Positions 45,401 through 57,145 of a DNA stretch of 64,000 bases are shown in pieces. Source of the DNA: Scleromitrula shiraiana (taxonomy: Eukaryota; Ascomycota; Leotiomycetes; Helotiales; Sclerotiniaceae). Below the pieces are notes generated by a model. The model was not told the origin of the DNA. It did no database searches and worked only from the letters and a program-made list of their open reading frames with translations. The translations under genes were made by a program, and so were the position numbers. The stretch is from assembly GCA_028455995.1 (NCBI GenBank), contig JABELC010000002.1, forward strand, positions 2,356,001 through 2,420,000, written 5' to 3'. Numbering within the stretch: position 1 is the stretch's first letter; every line of letters begins with the position of its first letter.

Positions 45401-47520
45401 TTCTTTGATTCTTTGAAAAGCCAACTCAACCCACAAAAAGGAGCCATTAGCTTTAACAAGTATATTTTCTACCACATTCGCTCGTTCGTTCTCGTCCGGC
45501 AGTATTAGAGCTATCGATGCAGTCACATAATCTTGTATATCTGCTGCCGTATCACCCACCTCAATATTTTTGTGTGTTATTGGGCGACTGTTGAAAGTCA
45601 AAGCTGTCGATAAATCATGAGTGTAACGACTAACAAACAGAACTTTAATGGGGCTCGCGGAACTAATCTTCTTTATAAGTGTCGCCATAGTAGTAGGCAG
45701 TCCAGCTTCATCTATGCCATTGATAACCCAAAACAGAAGTTCTTTCAAATCCAACCGAAATGAAATTCCCTCAAATAGTTTTTCCCATATAAATTGATAT
45801 TTCTGGGCCGTGAAGAACATTATAGTACCATGATGAGTTCTGATCAATGTTTCCCGGAATACGTTATGCTGAAGGGCAATTTTAAAGGCAATGGAACGAA
45901 GAAAGTACGGGATCGTCCAAGTATCACGATGCTCTGCACGAAAGAAATGGTACTGGCAGGTACCAGATATGCATTCTTGAGTAAGATAACCAATGACAAA
46001 ACCAGAGAGCATAGTTTTCCAACACCTGGGAGACCAGTAAGCCACAAGATATTTGGTGAATCTCTACTGCCTTTCAGCCAATCTCGAAAACTCTGATTAT
46101 TGATAATCCAATGACATAAACTATCGAGGACTCTCTCTTTGAAAGTTTCAAGATCGTCACCAATATACGAAATGCCAAGAATCTGTTCAATTGTTGCGAT
46201 GGGAACCATAGTTTCGTGTGTTTCAACGAGGGGTTCTGTACAAGTATAAATACTTACTACAATGACATTGTAGCTTAACTGGTTAGATACTTACTTGGCC
46301 TTTTAGTTTCCCGCACAAACATTCTCAAGAAGTTTCTAACATCATGATAATTTCTGTCGTCGCGATTAACAAACTTAGACAACTTATGGTGGTCAGCATG
46401 CAGTGCTGCTGAGAATTCATCGGGACATCCGAGAACAGCTAATCCTTTTTCGACAACCTAGTTGATATTTAGCGTGGCTTATAGAATGACCAGACTATAA
46501 AATGCCATGACTTTGACACCCGGCGCGAGACTTGTCTTCAGAGTCTCATGAAAAGAGACTAAAGCGAGCCCGCTGCAGATATTTCGAAACTACTCATGTA
46601 TATCTTGTAATGACGTGCTCTCCTTCTCTAATTCACTAATGTACACTTTTGCTCCGGCTGTAGGCACAGCTCGGATAATCTTGTTGAGTGTTTGAGCAAA
46701 ACTTGATCCTCGATTTGGAGTACCCAAAAAGACAAGTCCATAGGTTTGCGCCATCATATCTCTGTAATGGTTGTCATCCTTTCCTATTATGTATGCCTGC
46801 AATGTGTCATCAGTGAATAGCTTATTATGCATGAATCAATAATACCTTCTTAACCACTAGACCTCCCATTGAGTGTACAATGAATATAATTGGATGCTAG
46901 TACTACTTCTTTAGCGTTGTTTTGTGATTGTGTCAGGAAGGAATTACCTCTCCGATAGAAGTGCTATTTTCCCTCTCCTCATGCTGATATATCTTCATCT
47001 GGAGCAGGAGCTGCTTGGCAAAATCTAAGATACTTAAACTTGGGGTAACTGACCCCCTGGCAAAATTTGAATCATAACCAAAAGTGAAAATCCTCGTGTT
47101 CGATAATCCCACCTCTGACCCAAGCCATGGCGGCCAGAAATTTTCGACGTCTCTATTGAATGACCAAGTCTTTTTGGACGACGAAAATTAAATCAGCAAT
47201 AGGTGGTTCAGTATCGTGAACCAGGTTTGGCCCCAGAGGTTTGTCTTGTGAGATTGACTTACCATTGTTTTTGCGTGTGAGAGGCAGCACAAAATTTGAG
47301 AGGGAGGATTTGGACTGATGCCACAGACTTTTAGATGTTTCTGAGGAAGCATCCCGATATGTTGGAGACTGGGTTGTTGCAAGAGCCTCGGGCGGTCTTG
47401 TATCCCCACCTTGGGATAGCGATTCAGAACTTTCATGAATTGCTAAGAAGTCTGGGACTGAATTCCTTGGGTTCAATATTTTGGATTCTGAGGTTTTGTC
47501 TAGTCGACTACGCCTGAAGT
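42475..47520 (-). pseudogene. NACHT-WD40 (NLR-type) receptor pseudogene with N-terminal alpha/beta-hydrolase domain
   Basis: Order on the minus strand: a disordered lead (MNPRNSVPDFLAIHESSES); an alpha/beta-hydrolase/lipase-like effector domain (KTWSFNRDVENFWPPWLGSE, IFIVHSMGGLVVKK, YGLVFLGTPNRGSSF, VVEKGLAVLGCP); a NACHT module (NILWLTGLPGVGK Walker A, LLFWVINGIDEAG Walker B, KVLFVSRY, DVYERMI-like and LVALIHETAREFLL); then WD repeats and a C-terminal block ending FFFPKDWLSAAALRLICLNP and LLCPKNGEVAVVKSGIK. It is broken throughout. In-frame stops lie at 46590-46592, 44549-44551, 44192-44194, 44186-44188, 43778-43780, 43708-43710, 43513-43515, 43075-43077 and 42649-42651. A frameshifting deletion near 47180 removes the expected HGLGG motif, a 1-nt loss hits Walker A (46012-46018), another frameshift lies near 43775, and an intron donor reads GC (46504-46505). 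Most stops are explained by CAA/CAG to TAA/TAG or TGG to TAG. The intact family is thought to mediate non-self recognition and regulated cell death. Confidence 0.92.
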
Positions 47521-48719
47521 TGAATGAGAGTAAGTGGTTGTAGCCTTATCCGCATACTGGTGGATAGGTACTTGCCATCGACATTATCCTTCTCCCCACA
47601 GTGAGAGTTACTTCATCTTATGAACTTGGTTGCAGTCGTGTGCTGTTGCAAACTCTGGTTTCGTGCAGCAGATGTTAAGCTAGCTTGCAAATGCCAAATG
47701 TTGGTAGGCACAGTGAAAAAGAACGAATAGGCACCATACCTCCACTCTGCTTATGTAAAATTAGTGACATTATGAATAAGTATCAGCACTATCTTCAACT
47801 CGGTGGATCATTGGCTCATAGCCTTCTACTGCAACGCAATGTAGAGAAGGTCTACAAAATGGCCGAAGACCGCTTATTGGAGGCGGCTTGTGCCCCATGG
47901 ATCGTTCATCATTCAGATTGTCGGCAATCTACTGCATTCAAAAATCAGTTGGCACAACAATAATGCTCCTCGAAAGGATAACACCAGGACCTCGAACGCA
48001 TTGGGGAAACGTCGTTTATTAAGGCACCTTGCTTGTTAGAAATACCGATATTATGGAGAGTAGGTGGAGTCTCATTGAGCCCTACGACGAGGCAGGGCAA
48101 TAGAGCTAACTATAGCCAGGGAGTACCCGAATTTAATCATTCATAAATAAATCAATGCCTACTAAACTGATCAAGCCAGCGCATATTTCTTGATACATCT
48201 ATAGCAACGCAAATTATTGGCCAACAATTTATGATTGATTAACAAAGCTTATCTTTCAATTCATAATTCTGATAATTTGAAATAAAACATAAGGGGTATT
48301 CGGGTAATTTACCGACCGGACAATCAGAATATCAAATATTGTATCGGTATTCTTTGCAAATGATCAATTAGAATATAAACAACCAAACGCTTCAATTCGA
48401 GTTTGTATAATGCAATAGTTCATGAATTATTCCAATTCCAAATGCCACGATCACTCATGAGAAAATTACCAAGTAAAAAAACACGTGCAAGAGAGTTAGG
48501 ATTATACATGTTTTGATTTTTGTACCATTTGCCTAGGTGACTAGTCCAAGCAACAAAAGGAATCCTATGGTATCAACAGTCGGGATTCTAGCAGGGAGGA
48601 TATCCATTGCTGCCCGGCTATAATAAAAACGCCAGTTAATATGCAACAGATGACGCCCGCCTATGACGAAAAAAATAGAATGCTCAATGATATCAAGATT
48701 TCATGACCACGATATCTCA
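47521..48719. other. intergenic, no supported gene
   Basis: 5' side of the NLR pseudogene (an unmapped first exon may lie near 47570-47650) and 3' flank of RPC82. The plus-strand ORF at 47685-47963 has no recognisable features. Confidence 0.5.
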
Positions 48720-51037
48720 CTAGTAATCTCGGAATACGCCAGCCAAGTCGTCAAGCCTTCCAATCTGCCCTAATAGATCTGCTTCCTTGCCCCGAATCTC
48801 ACGCAGTTGATTCAGTTGATCTGGTCGGAGTATGTCTTCTCCTTGTTCTTGCACATCTGTACGTTCCGCCAAAGCGACGATAGTTGCTTTGCGGCGCTTC
48901 TCGACATCTAGTCTTTGAAGACATCTCGCCATGGTTTTGTAGATCCGGTCTAGCAAGATGGAACTGACTCGCTCTTGATCAAAAAACCATAGGAAGATCG
49001 TCCGGCTGATTGTACGACTGGCATCTCTAGGAATTTCCTGAATATCCACCATACCAGCCATCTGCATCTCCACTAATTTGGTACGCACATCCTTCTGTTT
49101 AACTAGACCCAACAGGGAGAGTTGTTTTTCCTCCAGCTTCCCCATTTTCCTCATGATTCGTGCAAGACGATGGCCAGTTTTCCCGAAATCCTCGTAGATA
49201 ATGCCATCAAGCTCTAGTTCTTGTAACCGTTCAACAACACGATCGTAGTCGACTGTCCACTCGCCCAATCCTCGACCTCCGCACTTGCGCAATAGATGAC
49301 ATTCATCATTAGCTAGCAACTGAAGATGATTCATTACATGCATCATTCGACTTTCTCGACTCTCGGTTGGAGCGAATTCCGGTTCCTCATCTTCGAAAGT
49401 GACGGCTCGTTTCTTCGATCTCTTGGTGGCCGGTTCTGCGAAAGGATCATCAAAATCTTCGTCAATATCCATAGCATGTCCGTTGCCATTAGGCTTGTGA
49501 TCTTCTTCCGATTCCTCATCAGAGCTGGCCTCGCCTTCTACCTCTGCTTCATCGTGAGCTTTCCTCTTCCGGCCATTTTGCACTCTTCCCATATTCGAAG
49601 TATCGATCTTTTGGCTAGATGTTTTCCCGATACCAGCCGATACATTGATTGTCTTGCTCAAAGCATCAGCCAATTCTTGGGTGGTAATTGCTGGGCTTTC
49701 CTCAAGATCTGCGATATCGTCGATCGCTGGATCGAGCCGACATCGCTGGACCTGTACTTCAAGTAACCGGAGGAGCTCAGCATAGATATGCGATGTGGTC
49801 TCGCCGATTCTAGAAGCTGCAAGTTCTACAAAACGCCGATTTCGTAGTACGACTGTGCACTTTTCGTAATTGATTCTTAAAATCAAATTTGACTGTTTGT
49901 AAGTTAGCAAATGATCCTAGTGGTCTTGAAAAGCTCGAAAATCCTACATCAAGCTTACTGCTATCATCATAATCGTTACCATTGTCACCACTATGAGAAA
50001 GCCTCCTTCGCTTTGGAGCAGCACCATTAACATGGTTCTTGTTAGATGCCTGTTTATAACCATGCGGTCGCCAATTGGGGACCTCAGCTCTTAGATCTTG
50101 TAAACGGTTGCGAATCTTTGCCTTCATTTCGTCTTTTTGTTTTGCACCTCTTGTTGCGCCGCCATAGGCGTCTCGTAGGATCTCTTTCTCAACAGTATTG
50201 TAAGTATCTGTAGGACTGCGAAACATACTCCGGCTAACGGGTTGGATGAATCCATCTTCCAATAAGCGGATCAATGTTTCGTTCAATTGTCCAGAAGAGT
50301 AGGTATGAGCTGTGTCCCCATTTGTAGCACCGTTTGTAGCATTTTCTGTTGCAACGCCATTTCCGTTCCCATTCAAATGTGGTTGATCGGACTGTAAATC
50401 TGCCACTATTTCAGATACCTTCGCATGACCCAGAATTAACAGCTGTTGCATAAGTTTCGTCGCGACCGTGCCATATCTGTCTCCTACAATCTCCAAGATT
50501 TTCCCTGACCTAACCAAAGCATATGCGCCATCAAAATTGGCCTCGTATTGTGTTTCGCTTTCTTCTTCATCGGAGTTGTGGTAAATAAGATTTTGTTGGA
50601 TAAGGACTGCCAATCCCAATTTCAATTGTCGACTTGTAAGATGAGTATGTCGCATGAGTCCTCTCATAGGTAACCTTCCTCGGCGAAGCAAAATAGTAAA
50701 TATGCGCTACATTATTTTGTTAGTTTTGAAACCCAAATACAAGCATATAGCCCCCTCAGCCTCGGGCCCAGCCTCGTCGGATACCAAAATGTCTTTGTAA
50801 TATCATATGTGATAGATCGTTCTGAATAAGAAAACATACCGAAGATAATTCGCCATAGATATCATCGACCAGCAAAGAGCAAAGCTCGACTGCATGTTTT
50901 GACTATTCTTTCAAGTAAGCTTCCATAATCAAGGGTCCTATATGGGGCAACGATCTGAAGTTGACAAGAAAAAAGGGTGTAGGCGGCGACAACAATCAGC
51001 TGTTGCTCAGCGCATTCGAAAGACTTACCCTAGACAT
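48720..51037 (-). CDS. RPC82: RNA polymerase III subunit C82 (Rpc3)
   Basis: Four exons, 51029-51037, 50840-50902, 49948-50706 and 48720-49892 (introns 126, 133 and 55 bp), encode 667 aa. The protein reads MSR-SKHAVELCSLLVDDIYGELSS-RIFTILLRRGR, then LMRHTHLTSRQLKLGLAVLI (winged helix), TKLMQQLLILGHAKVSEIV, LILRINYEKCTVVLRNRRFV and ECHLLRKCGGRGLGEWTVDY, ending LRPDQLNQLREIRGKEADLL. This is the family's array of winged-helix domains with an acidic loop (SDEESEEDHKP) in the middle. C82 joins C34 and C31 in the Pol III initiation trimer, transcribing tRNA and 5S genes in the nucleus. The first exon is only ATG TCT AGG: an in-frame TAG lies directly before the second exon, so splicing is required to supply a start. 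Confidence 0.94.
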
Positions 51038-51532
51038 GACTTTTTTTTTTCTGTTGCTACTAGAGATTATTCAAATATCCCTAGAGCTATCCACAATTAC
51101 TACCTCTGCTTCATTGACAATTCTAAAAAGCACGAAGATATAAGAAAGATTGAAGGAATTGTATTATATTGTATTGTATTGTGTTGTATGTTGTATGTTG
51201 TTGGTTAGATATGTTTGGTAGCAATTAGAATTTATTACTGTAGATATATATTGAAGAAGATCCGACTAAGAAATTATTGAATGGCTCCTCTTCCTGCTCA
51301 ATTACAGTACAGTACTGACATAGAAATTTTGAGGTGGGGGACGGACCAATTGTAAAAGACATAAAAAATAATCCCCACCAAGGTCATCCTGTTTGAAACC
51401 TTAAACCTATTTTGGTTTAGTGACATTTCTCCCGAGATCTTCCAGCGAAAAGTAGTCTTGATATTGGATCTAAATGTTCTCTCACCTCATAAGAATCCCA
51501 GTCTTCTCTCTTTTAATCAACTTATCCAAACA
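51038..51532. promoter_or_regulatory. divergent promoter region RPC82/QCR2
   Basis: 495 bp between two start codons transcribed in opposite directions. It contains a T9 tract (51041-51049), TTGTATTGTA repeats (51165-51200) and AT-rich sequence. No specific activator site is confidently recognised. Confidence 0.55.
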
Positions 51533-53103
51533 ATGATCTCTCGGTCGGCGATTGGAAGATCTGCGCAGCTTGCTGTCCGTAGGCAATGCTGTGCCCAACC
51601 CACTAACCGTCGTGGTCTCGCTGCCGTTTCCTCCGGATCAACTTCGTTCTCATACGACTCCTCTGATGTTGCTGGTGTTAAGGTCGCAAGCAGAGATGTC
51701 GCCGGACCGACCACCAAGCTCGCTGTCGTTGCCAAAGCTGGAACTAGATACCAAACTGCTCCAGGTTTGACAACTGGACTCGAACGTTTTGCATTCAAGG
51801 TATATTCTTATTCTAATTCTAAGAGGCATCAGATGCGGCACATTATTTACTACTGGCCATTGACTAATAACTGTGTCTTTAGAACACTTTCAAACGATCT
51901 GCTCTTCGTATCTGTAGAGAATCTGAGCTTTTAGGAGCACAATTGAATGCTTACCACACCCGTGAGGCACTCGTCATCGAAGCCAAATTCCTCCGAGAAG
52001 ATCTACCATATTTCACCGAATTGCTCGGTGAAGTGATTTCTGCAACAAGATATACCTGTGAGTATTAGAGGGAGGAGATTTAGGTTCATATTGGCTAATT
52101 CATCGGCCTAGCTCATGAATACCATGAAGAAGTTGAGGAGCTTATCAAGATGTCCCAAAAGAAACTCCTCGGAGACGTATCAGAACTCGCAATCAACTCT
52201 GCACACGGTATTGCATTCCACAGAGGACTCGGAACGCCTCTCTTCCCAACATCCTCCACACCTTTGGCGAAATACTTGAGCGGAGAGTCTATTGCCGAAT
52301 TCTCGAAGAAGGCATACTCTAAGTCTAATATCGCCGTAGTTGCAAACGGTGCTAGCCAATCAGAATTATCAAAATGGGTTGGAGAGTTCTTCACTGAAAC
52401 TCACAGCGGCGAAGGCCTTTCTGGAGTTGGGGCAACAAAATACTATGGTGGTGAAGAGCGTATCTCCCATGCTTCTGGCAACTCGTTCGTTCTAGCGTTC
52501 CCAGGATCAAGCTCTTTCACAGCAGGATCATCATACAAACCTGAAGTCGCCGTTCTCGCAGCCCTCCTTGGAGGTAAATCTAGCATTAAATGGTCCCCTG
52601 GATTCTCCATTCTCTCTAAGGCTGCATCTTCATTCCCCGGAGCCAGCGCCAAAGCCACCCACTTTGCTTACTCTGACGCTGGACTTTTGTCCATTGAATT
52701 CAATGGATCTGCATCCGCCGTTAGATCTGCTGCTTTCGAATCCGTTAAGGCTCTTAAGGCTATCTCAGAAGGATCAATCAGCCAGGAAGATTTCACTAAG
52801 GCAGTTGCTAATGCCAAATATAACGCATTGGAGGAAGGTCAAAACATCGAGGCTGGTCTTGTTTCTACTGGCGCTGGACTTGCTCATGGTGGCAAGGCAT
52901 TCCAAATTAACGAAGTTGCTAAGGCTGTCGAATCAGTTAGCATCGAGAAGCTTAAATCAGTATGTAACTCCAATCCCATTATGAACAAAATGCTAACGAT
53001 TATACAGGCTGCAAAGGCAATGTTGGAGGGCAAGGCTACAGTTTCGGCGGTTGGTGATCTCTACGTCCTTCCTTATGCAGAGGAGTTGGGTCTTTCAGTG
53101 TAG
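51533..53103 (+). CDS. QCR2: cytochrome bc1 complex core protein 2
   Basis: Four exons, 51533-51799, 51883-52057, 52112-52959 and 53008-53103, encode 461 aa. An Arg/Ser-rich mitochondrial presequence (MISRSAIGRSAQLAVRRQ) precedes an M16 peptidase-like fold: AVVAKAGTRYQTAPGLT, LERFAFKNT, ELLGAQLNAYHTREALVIEA, YFTELLGEVI, GIAFHRGLGTPLFP, then the second half with ALLGGKSSIKWSPGFSIL. The zinc-binding HxxEH of true processing peptidases is absent (LERFAFK at that position), as expected for core protein 2, a structural subunit of respiratory complex III on the matrix side. Introns are in the same places by frame continuity. It is divergent from RPC82 and followed 350 bp later by ATP15, another respiratory gene. 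Confidence 0.96.
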
Positions 53104-53453
53104 GTAGAGCTAGATTTATAGGATGGGAGAAATGGGGTGTATGATCAAAAAGCTTTAACTGTATTGTAGACGTGATGCTCATTGTGAATATACGATTGAT
53201 TGTACTTTGAAAGATGCATTGCCTATCTTAGTAAATATGCCTCGTTCTATGTTTGGTATTTAAGAAACAGAGAAAGATGGAGAGAGAAGAAGATACACCT
53301 ACTCTAAGAGTAACTTCGAGTTCTTCCGGCTCAGCACGTGACCGCATCGGAATCCTTGCCATTTCTTTCCGCGCTCCACCGAATGTCGATATCTACGGCA
53401 ACACATCCCATCAAACCACTCACCTCTACCTCACAAACCTCACATCATACACA
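53104..53453. promoter_or_regulatory. ATP15 promoter with CACGTG E-box
   Basis: A perfect CACGTG lies at 53335-53340, 114 bp upstream of the ATP15 start, in the context GCACGTGAC. This is the core bound by Cbf1/CPF1-type bHLH factors in fungi. Its use here is inference. Confidence 0.45.
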
Positions 53454-53845
53454 ATGGCATTCGCGTGGAAAGCATCAGGTCTCACGTATGTACTAGTAGA
53501 TATATCCCCATTTTGCGAACCACAATTGAGCGGTTATGTTTTCTCGAAAGAGCCTTCACTGACAAGTTTCTGCAACAGCTACAACAAATACTTGTCCGTC
53601 GCGGCACGAGTTGTCCGACGCAGCTTGAAAGACGAGAAGAGATTGCAAGCTGAGCGAAGAGGGGAGATGGAATTGAGATTCGCCAAGTGGAGCGTGAGTG
53701 ATTCCTGTGGTCCCAGCTTAGTTGAGAAGTAGTGACGGGTTTGACTGACGAGGGATTCTCTACACAGAACGGCAAGCAAGGCGATGTCAAGAGCGTCGCA
53801 GAGGCCAATGCCGCATCAATGACAGGAGGTGCGCAATCATCTTAG
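53454..53845 (+). CDS. ATP15: mitochondrial ATP synthase epsilon subunit
   Basis: Three exons, 53454-53485, 53579-53693 and 53768-53845 (introns 93 and 74 bp), encode 74 aa. The protein starts MAFAWKASGLTYNKYLSVAA and continues RVVRRSLKDEKRLQAERRG, then LRFAKWSNGKQG. That is the short helical epsilon subunit of the mitochondrial F1 central stalk (yeast Atp15, starting with a similar SAWRKAGISY). There is no cleavable presequence, as in yeast. The longer unspliced frame at 53253-53732 is an artefact of reading through introns. The C-terminal 15 residues are Ala/Ser-rich. Confidence 0.92.
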
Positions 53846-54522
53846 ATACGGAAATGAAAATAAAACGGGGCGGGGCGGGGCAACGAAAGATGATGGGGAT
53901 AGATTTGGGCGATGAGTGACCTGGTAGAGAGGGCTTGTACATTTGTATCATTCGAGGTCGTCTGGCCAAGGCAAATTAAAAGTCTTATCAATTTCACAAA
54001 CATTTTGGCTCATCTTTGGAGTGTTCCAAGGGATAATAGGGAATGTTCGGATTCAAATTATAACCTCAATCCTGGAAGTGCTACGACAAACCTAAGTAAC
54101 TCCTACAAGTAGTCTCCGAAAAGACTTTGAAACCCAATCTCAGAGTGATCTACTTATTCGTCAGAGCCCAGTACTGTACATGTTGTAGCACGGCTCGCAT
54201 GCTTTGCGGAGCCTATCATGCAGTACAGAGATGACATTATGAAAGTAAAATATAATTGAGTGTAATATCTCCGTTAGCGGAAGACTTCGAATTTACTCGA
54301 TTGAATAGAATTGAATAAATGTATTATCTAGAATTTTCTCTCATTACATGTCGGGCTATGAACGATTTTTTGATACTTCTTTGACACCAAGCGAGAAATT
54401 TCAACTCGCCGTATTTGCCTAGCAACATACAAAAACAATGCTACATATCACCACCCACTAACCTTCTGACAAAATTATTCTTCATATGTATAAAGTGATC
54501 ACAGCGTTCTTTTTCAGTCGTC
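53846..54522. other. intergenic, no gene seen
   Basis: ATP15 3' flank and MAK10 promoter. A GGGGC repeat lies at 53865-53880. Confidence 0.6.
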
Positions 54523-57145
54523 ATGCACAATAACGATCTAACTGCCATCTCTCAAGGTATGGTTCACTTAAAGCTTCTATGGTTCTTATCACTGACGACC
54601 ATTTGCAGACATCTCGAATCTTGATATCAACCATGGTCCTAGTGATCCGGCAACAATGTTGGCAGCGTTCGATTCGGAACCACCACCCGCTCCAAAATTA
54701 CACAGCAAGGGTATCATAGCCACGGATATCACTGAAATCTTCACAAATGCTGCTCGCCGTGTGTTACCAATATGCCTGAATGATTTTTCGAGGCGGTCAC
54801 GTGCTGATTGTTTTCATGCGTAGAGCTCGAAGTGGGACAACTGGTCAAGGACGATTTCTTTACTCTTTTTGAGGCCGTTGGTGCTCTCGAGGTTGGTATA
54901 TAGGCCTCGTTATTGTGTTTGATCTAATCAGAATGATAGATAATGGACCCCAAAATGGACAGTGGCTTTCTTGCTCCTGGGGAGACTATGGAAGATGAAT
55001 ACGATTTCAGCCAGACACTACTACCAGAAGAGGTTTTGGGCATTATTGATCAACTACTATGTCATGAGGTATGGTCACTTCAGTCACTTGCTACTAGTGA
55101 ATAAGGATAATAACATCATGTAGATGGCCTGGCACATGGGACATCCCCTCTCTCAAACAATCTTTACCAGCTTATATATTGATCGAATCCTAAGCCCATC
55201 ACCGTTTGGCTTAGATGAAACCATCTTTGATAGAAGCGAGAGTTGTTCGTCCGATGAACCGTTGACTTTACAAGTCTTGAGAGCATATTGTTTAGGCATG
55301 ATAAAGACTTGCTGGTATGTTAATAACAGGGTCAGGTCGGAACATTTCTATGAGGTAACATTCGATTTTCTACCAATATACATAGATCAAGCATTTACAT
55401 TTACATATAGGAGGAAGACTTTGTGACCCACACTTACAATAGAAGTCTCCTGGAGAGCATCAATCACGATGAGATTCTTCTCTTCCTTGAAGAGACCAAA
55501 GAACTATTATTACAATCTACTACAATACCGGAGGATGTTAAGGATGCCTTGATTTGCCGACTTCGCTTCCGAGGTTCTTTTTTGGCAACAGTAGATGCGG
55601 CTGACTCAAGAGTCTCTTTGGATGTGAAGTCGTTATGGCAAGAGACGCTTTCCTTCCTACCAGTTCTTAAGTCGTCGAGCAGCTTAGCGAAGCCTGTTCC
55701 TCAATCATTCAGTGTCAAAATACAAAGAAAACTTGCTAGCACTGTTCCACCACGACCGATTGTTCAAGTCAGTCAAGAGAATGCATTCAACCATCTGGAA
55801 CGAATGTGCAAAGACGGCATGATTGCTATAGAAGTACTCAAGTACACTGATAGTCACAGTCTTATGGTAAATTCTCCCTATGCTACTGGTCACACCATTT
55901 ATACTGATATATTCGTAGAATTTCGTCTCCCTATTTCAAGCACGAAGTCCTCAGCCATCTGTTTATATCCGAACTTTACTTCAGCACTACCTCTTTGCAG
56001 ATATGATAATTCTGGGCAGCATGTCTATACGTCAGATTCTCGACGATGACTTCGGAAGTATTACCTTGCCTGCAGATAAGCTTCTAGATCCTCATAACGA
56101 TGAAATCGAAGTGCCTCACGATCCTCGATTCAATATGGCCAAACGAATGGAATTGTTCCGATCACGAGCAGCCAACTCTTATCTTGATATCATGCGTACA
56201 ATGTGTCAAAATCGTTGTCGTATCCGTCGCACGCTGTGTCATAACATAGTAGACTGGGATAACCTCCAGCTTGACGGGGAGGAAATAGACCAAGAGTTAC
56301 GAGAATTCACAAAGGAAGAACCAATCATGAACACCGATATATCTGATGATCCTATTTATGCTTTCCCATTATCGTCTTGGGCATATTTTTACAAGCTTCG
56401 TCAAATGGAATGGATCGTACAAATGGGGTTCGAACTACAAATCTACCAACCAGACGAGCTGTCTGGGATGTATTGGTATCTTAACTACCTCTGCAAGACG
56501 CGTAGTCGTCACCTCGAGCGAATTCGAGGATTCGTCATGCGAAAGTACTCCTCCTTCCGCAAAGGTTCCAAACGTAGCACAAGGAAGCAGGCCCAATTTG
56601 CCAATGCCATATCCTATATCAATTTGTCCATGTTAGAAGTAGCCGCAACCTATGGATTCGCCGACGCATTATCCACTCTATTCGAGGTTCTGCGTCGATT
56701 AAACCTGGTTCCAACACCCCCAAGACCATACAGCAATGATATTATGCGCTACGAAGTTCGCATGAAACCTTTCGCTAACATCGGTCTTCCGGAACCTGTG
56801 CCTTTCGAGGAATTCACACGTCTCGTCACTCAACCTGAAAACTCTACTCTTGATCTATTACATTTTGCAGCGGAAGCTACGGCTGGTGCTAAGAAAGGAT
56901 TCGAGATTCTTAGCAAACTCAATGCTAATGAAGCTTATTGTCAAGGATCTCATGAGAGCTGGGTGAAGAATGTTAAAGACTGTTTGAAAGCGAGTATATT
57001 CACAGGGATCACAATTTCAGCCGTTAAGAAGGCTGTGGAAGCAGCTGGGGAAACTGGTAAAGTTAACATCAAGATCGAACTTCCTGGGGCTGGTAAGGCA
57101 TATCATGATTGGTGGGTTGTTCCAAAAGTGGTTCCTAGTAAGTAG
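54523..57145 (+). CDS. MAK10: NatC N-terminal acetyltransferase auxiliary subunit (Mak10/Naa35)
   Basis: Seven exons, 54523-54556, 54609-54758, 54824-54891, 54940-55068, 55124-55354, 55411-55866 and 55919-57145, encode 764 aa. The family signature is LEVGQLVKDDFFTLFEAVGA followed directly by LEIMDPKMDSG; MDPKMDSG is the hallmark of Mak10/Naa35. QTLLPEEVLGIIDQLL, MAWHMGHPLSQTIFTSLYID, VLRAYCLGMIKTCW and a long helical C-terminal region (YLNYLCKTRSRHLERIRGF, ISYINLSMLEVAATYGFADA, VVPKVVP) complete it. The protein scaffolds NatC (with Mak3/Naa30 and Mak31/Naa38) at ribosomes to acetylate Met-Leu/Ile/Phe/Trp N-termini. Two donors are unusual (GTGTGT at 54759 and GTTGGT at 54892); both are fixed by phase and homology. 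The first exon codes only 11 residues and is the least certain. Confidence 0.94.

Noticed and set aside
47685..47963. 92-codon plus-strand ORF upstream of the NLR pseudogene
   Set aside because: No recognisable motif and it overlaps likely 5' flank of the pseudogene; chance ORF.
49326..49766. 146-codon plus-strand ORF
   Set aside because: Antisense shadow of RPC82.
53253..53732. 159-codon ORF across ATP15
   Set aside because: It reads through both ATP15 introns and 5' leader; the spliced 74-aa epsilon subunit explains the coding signal.
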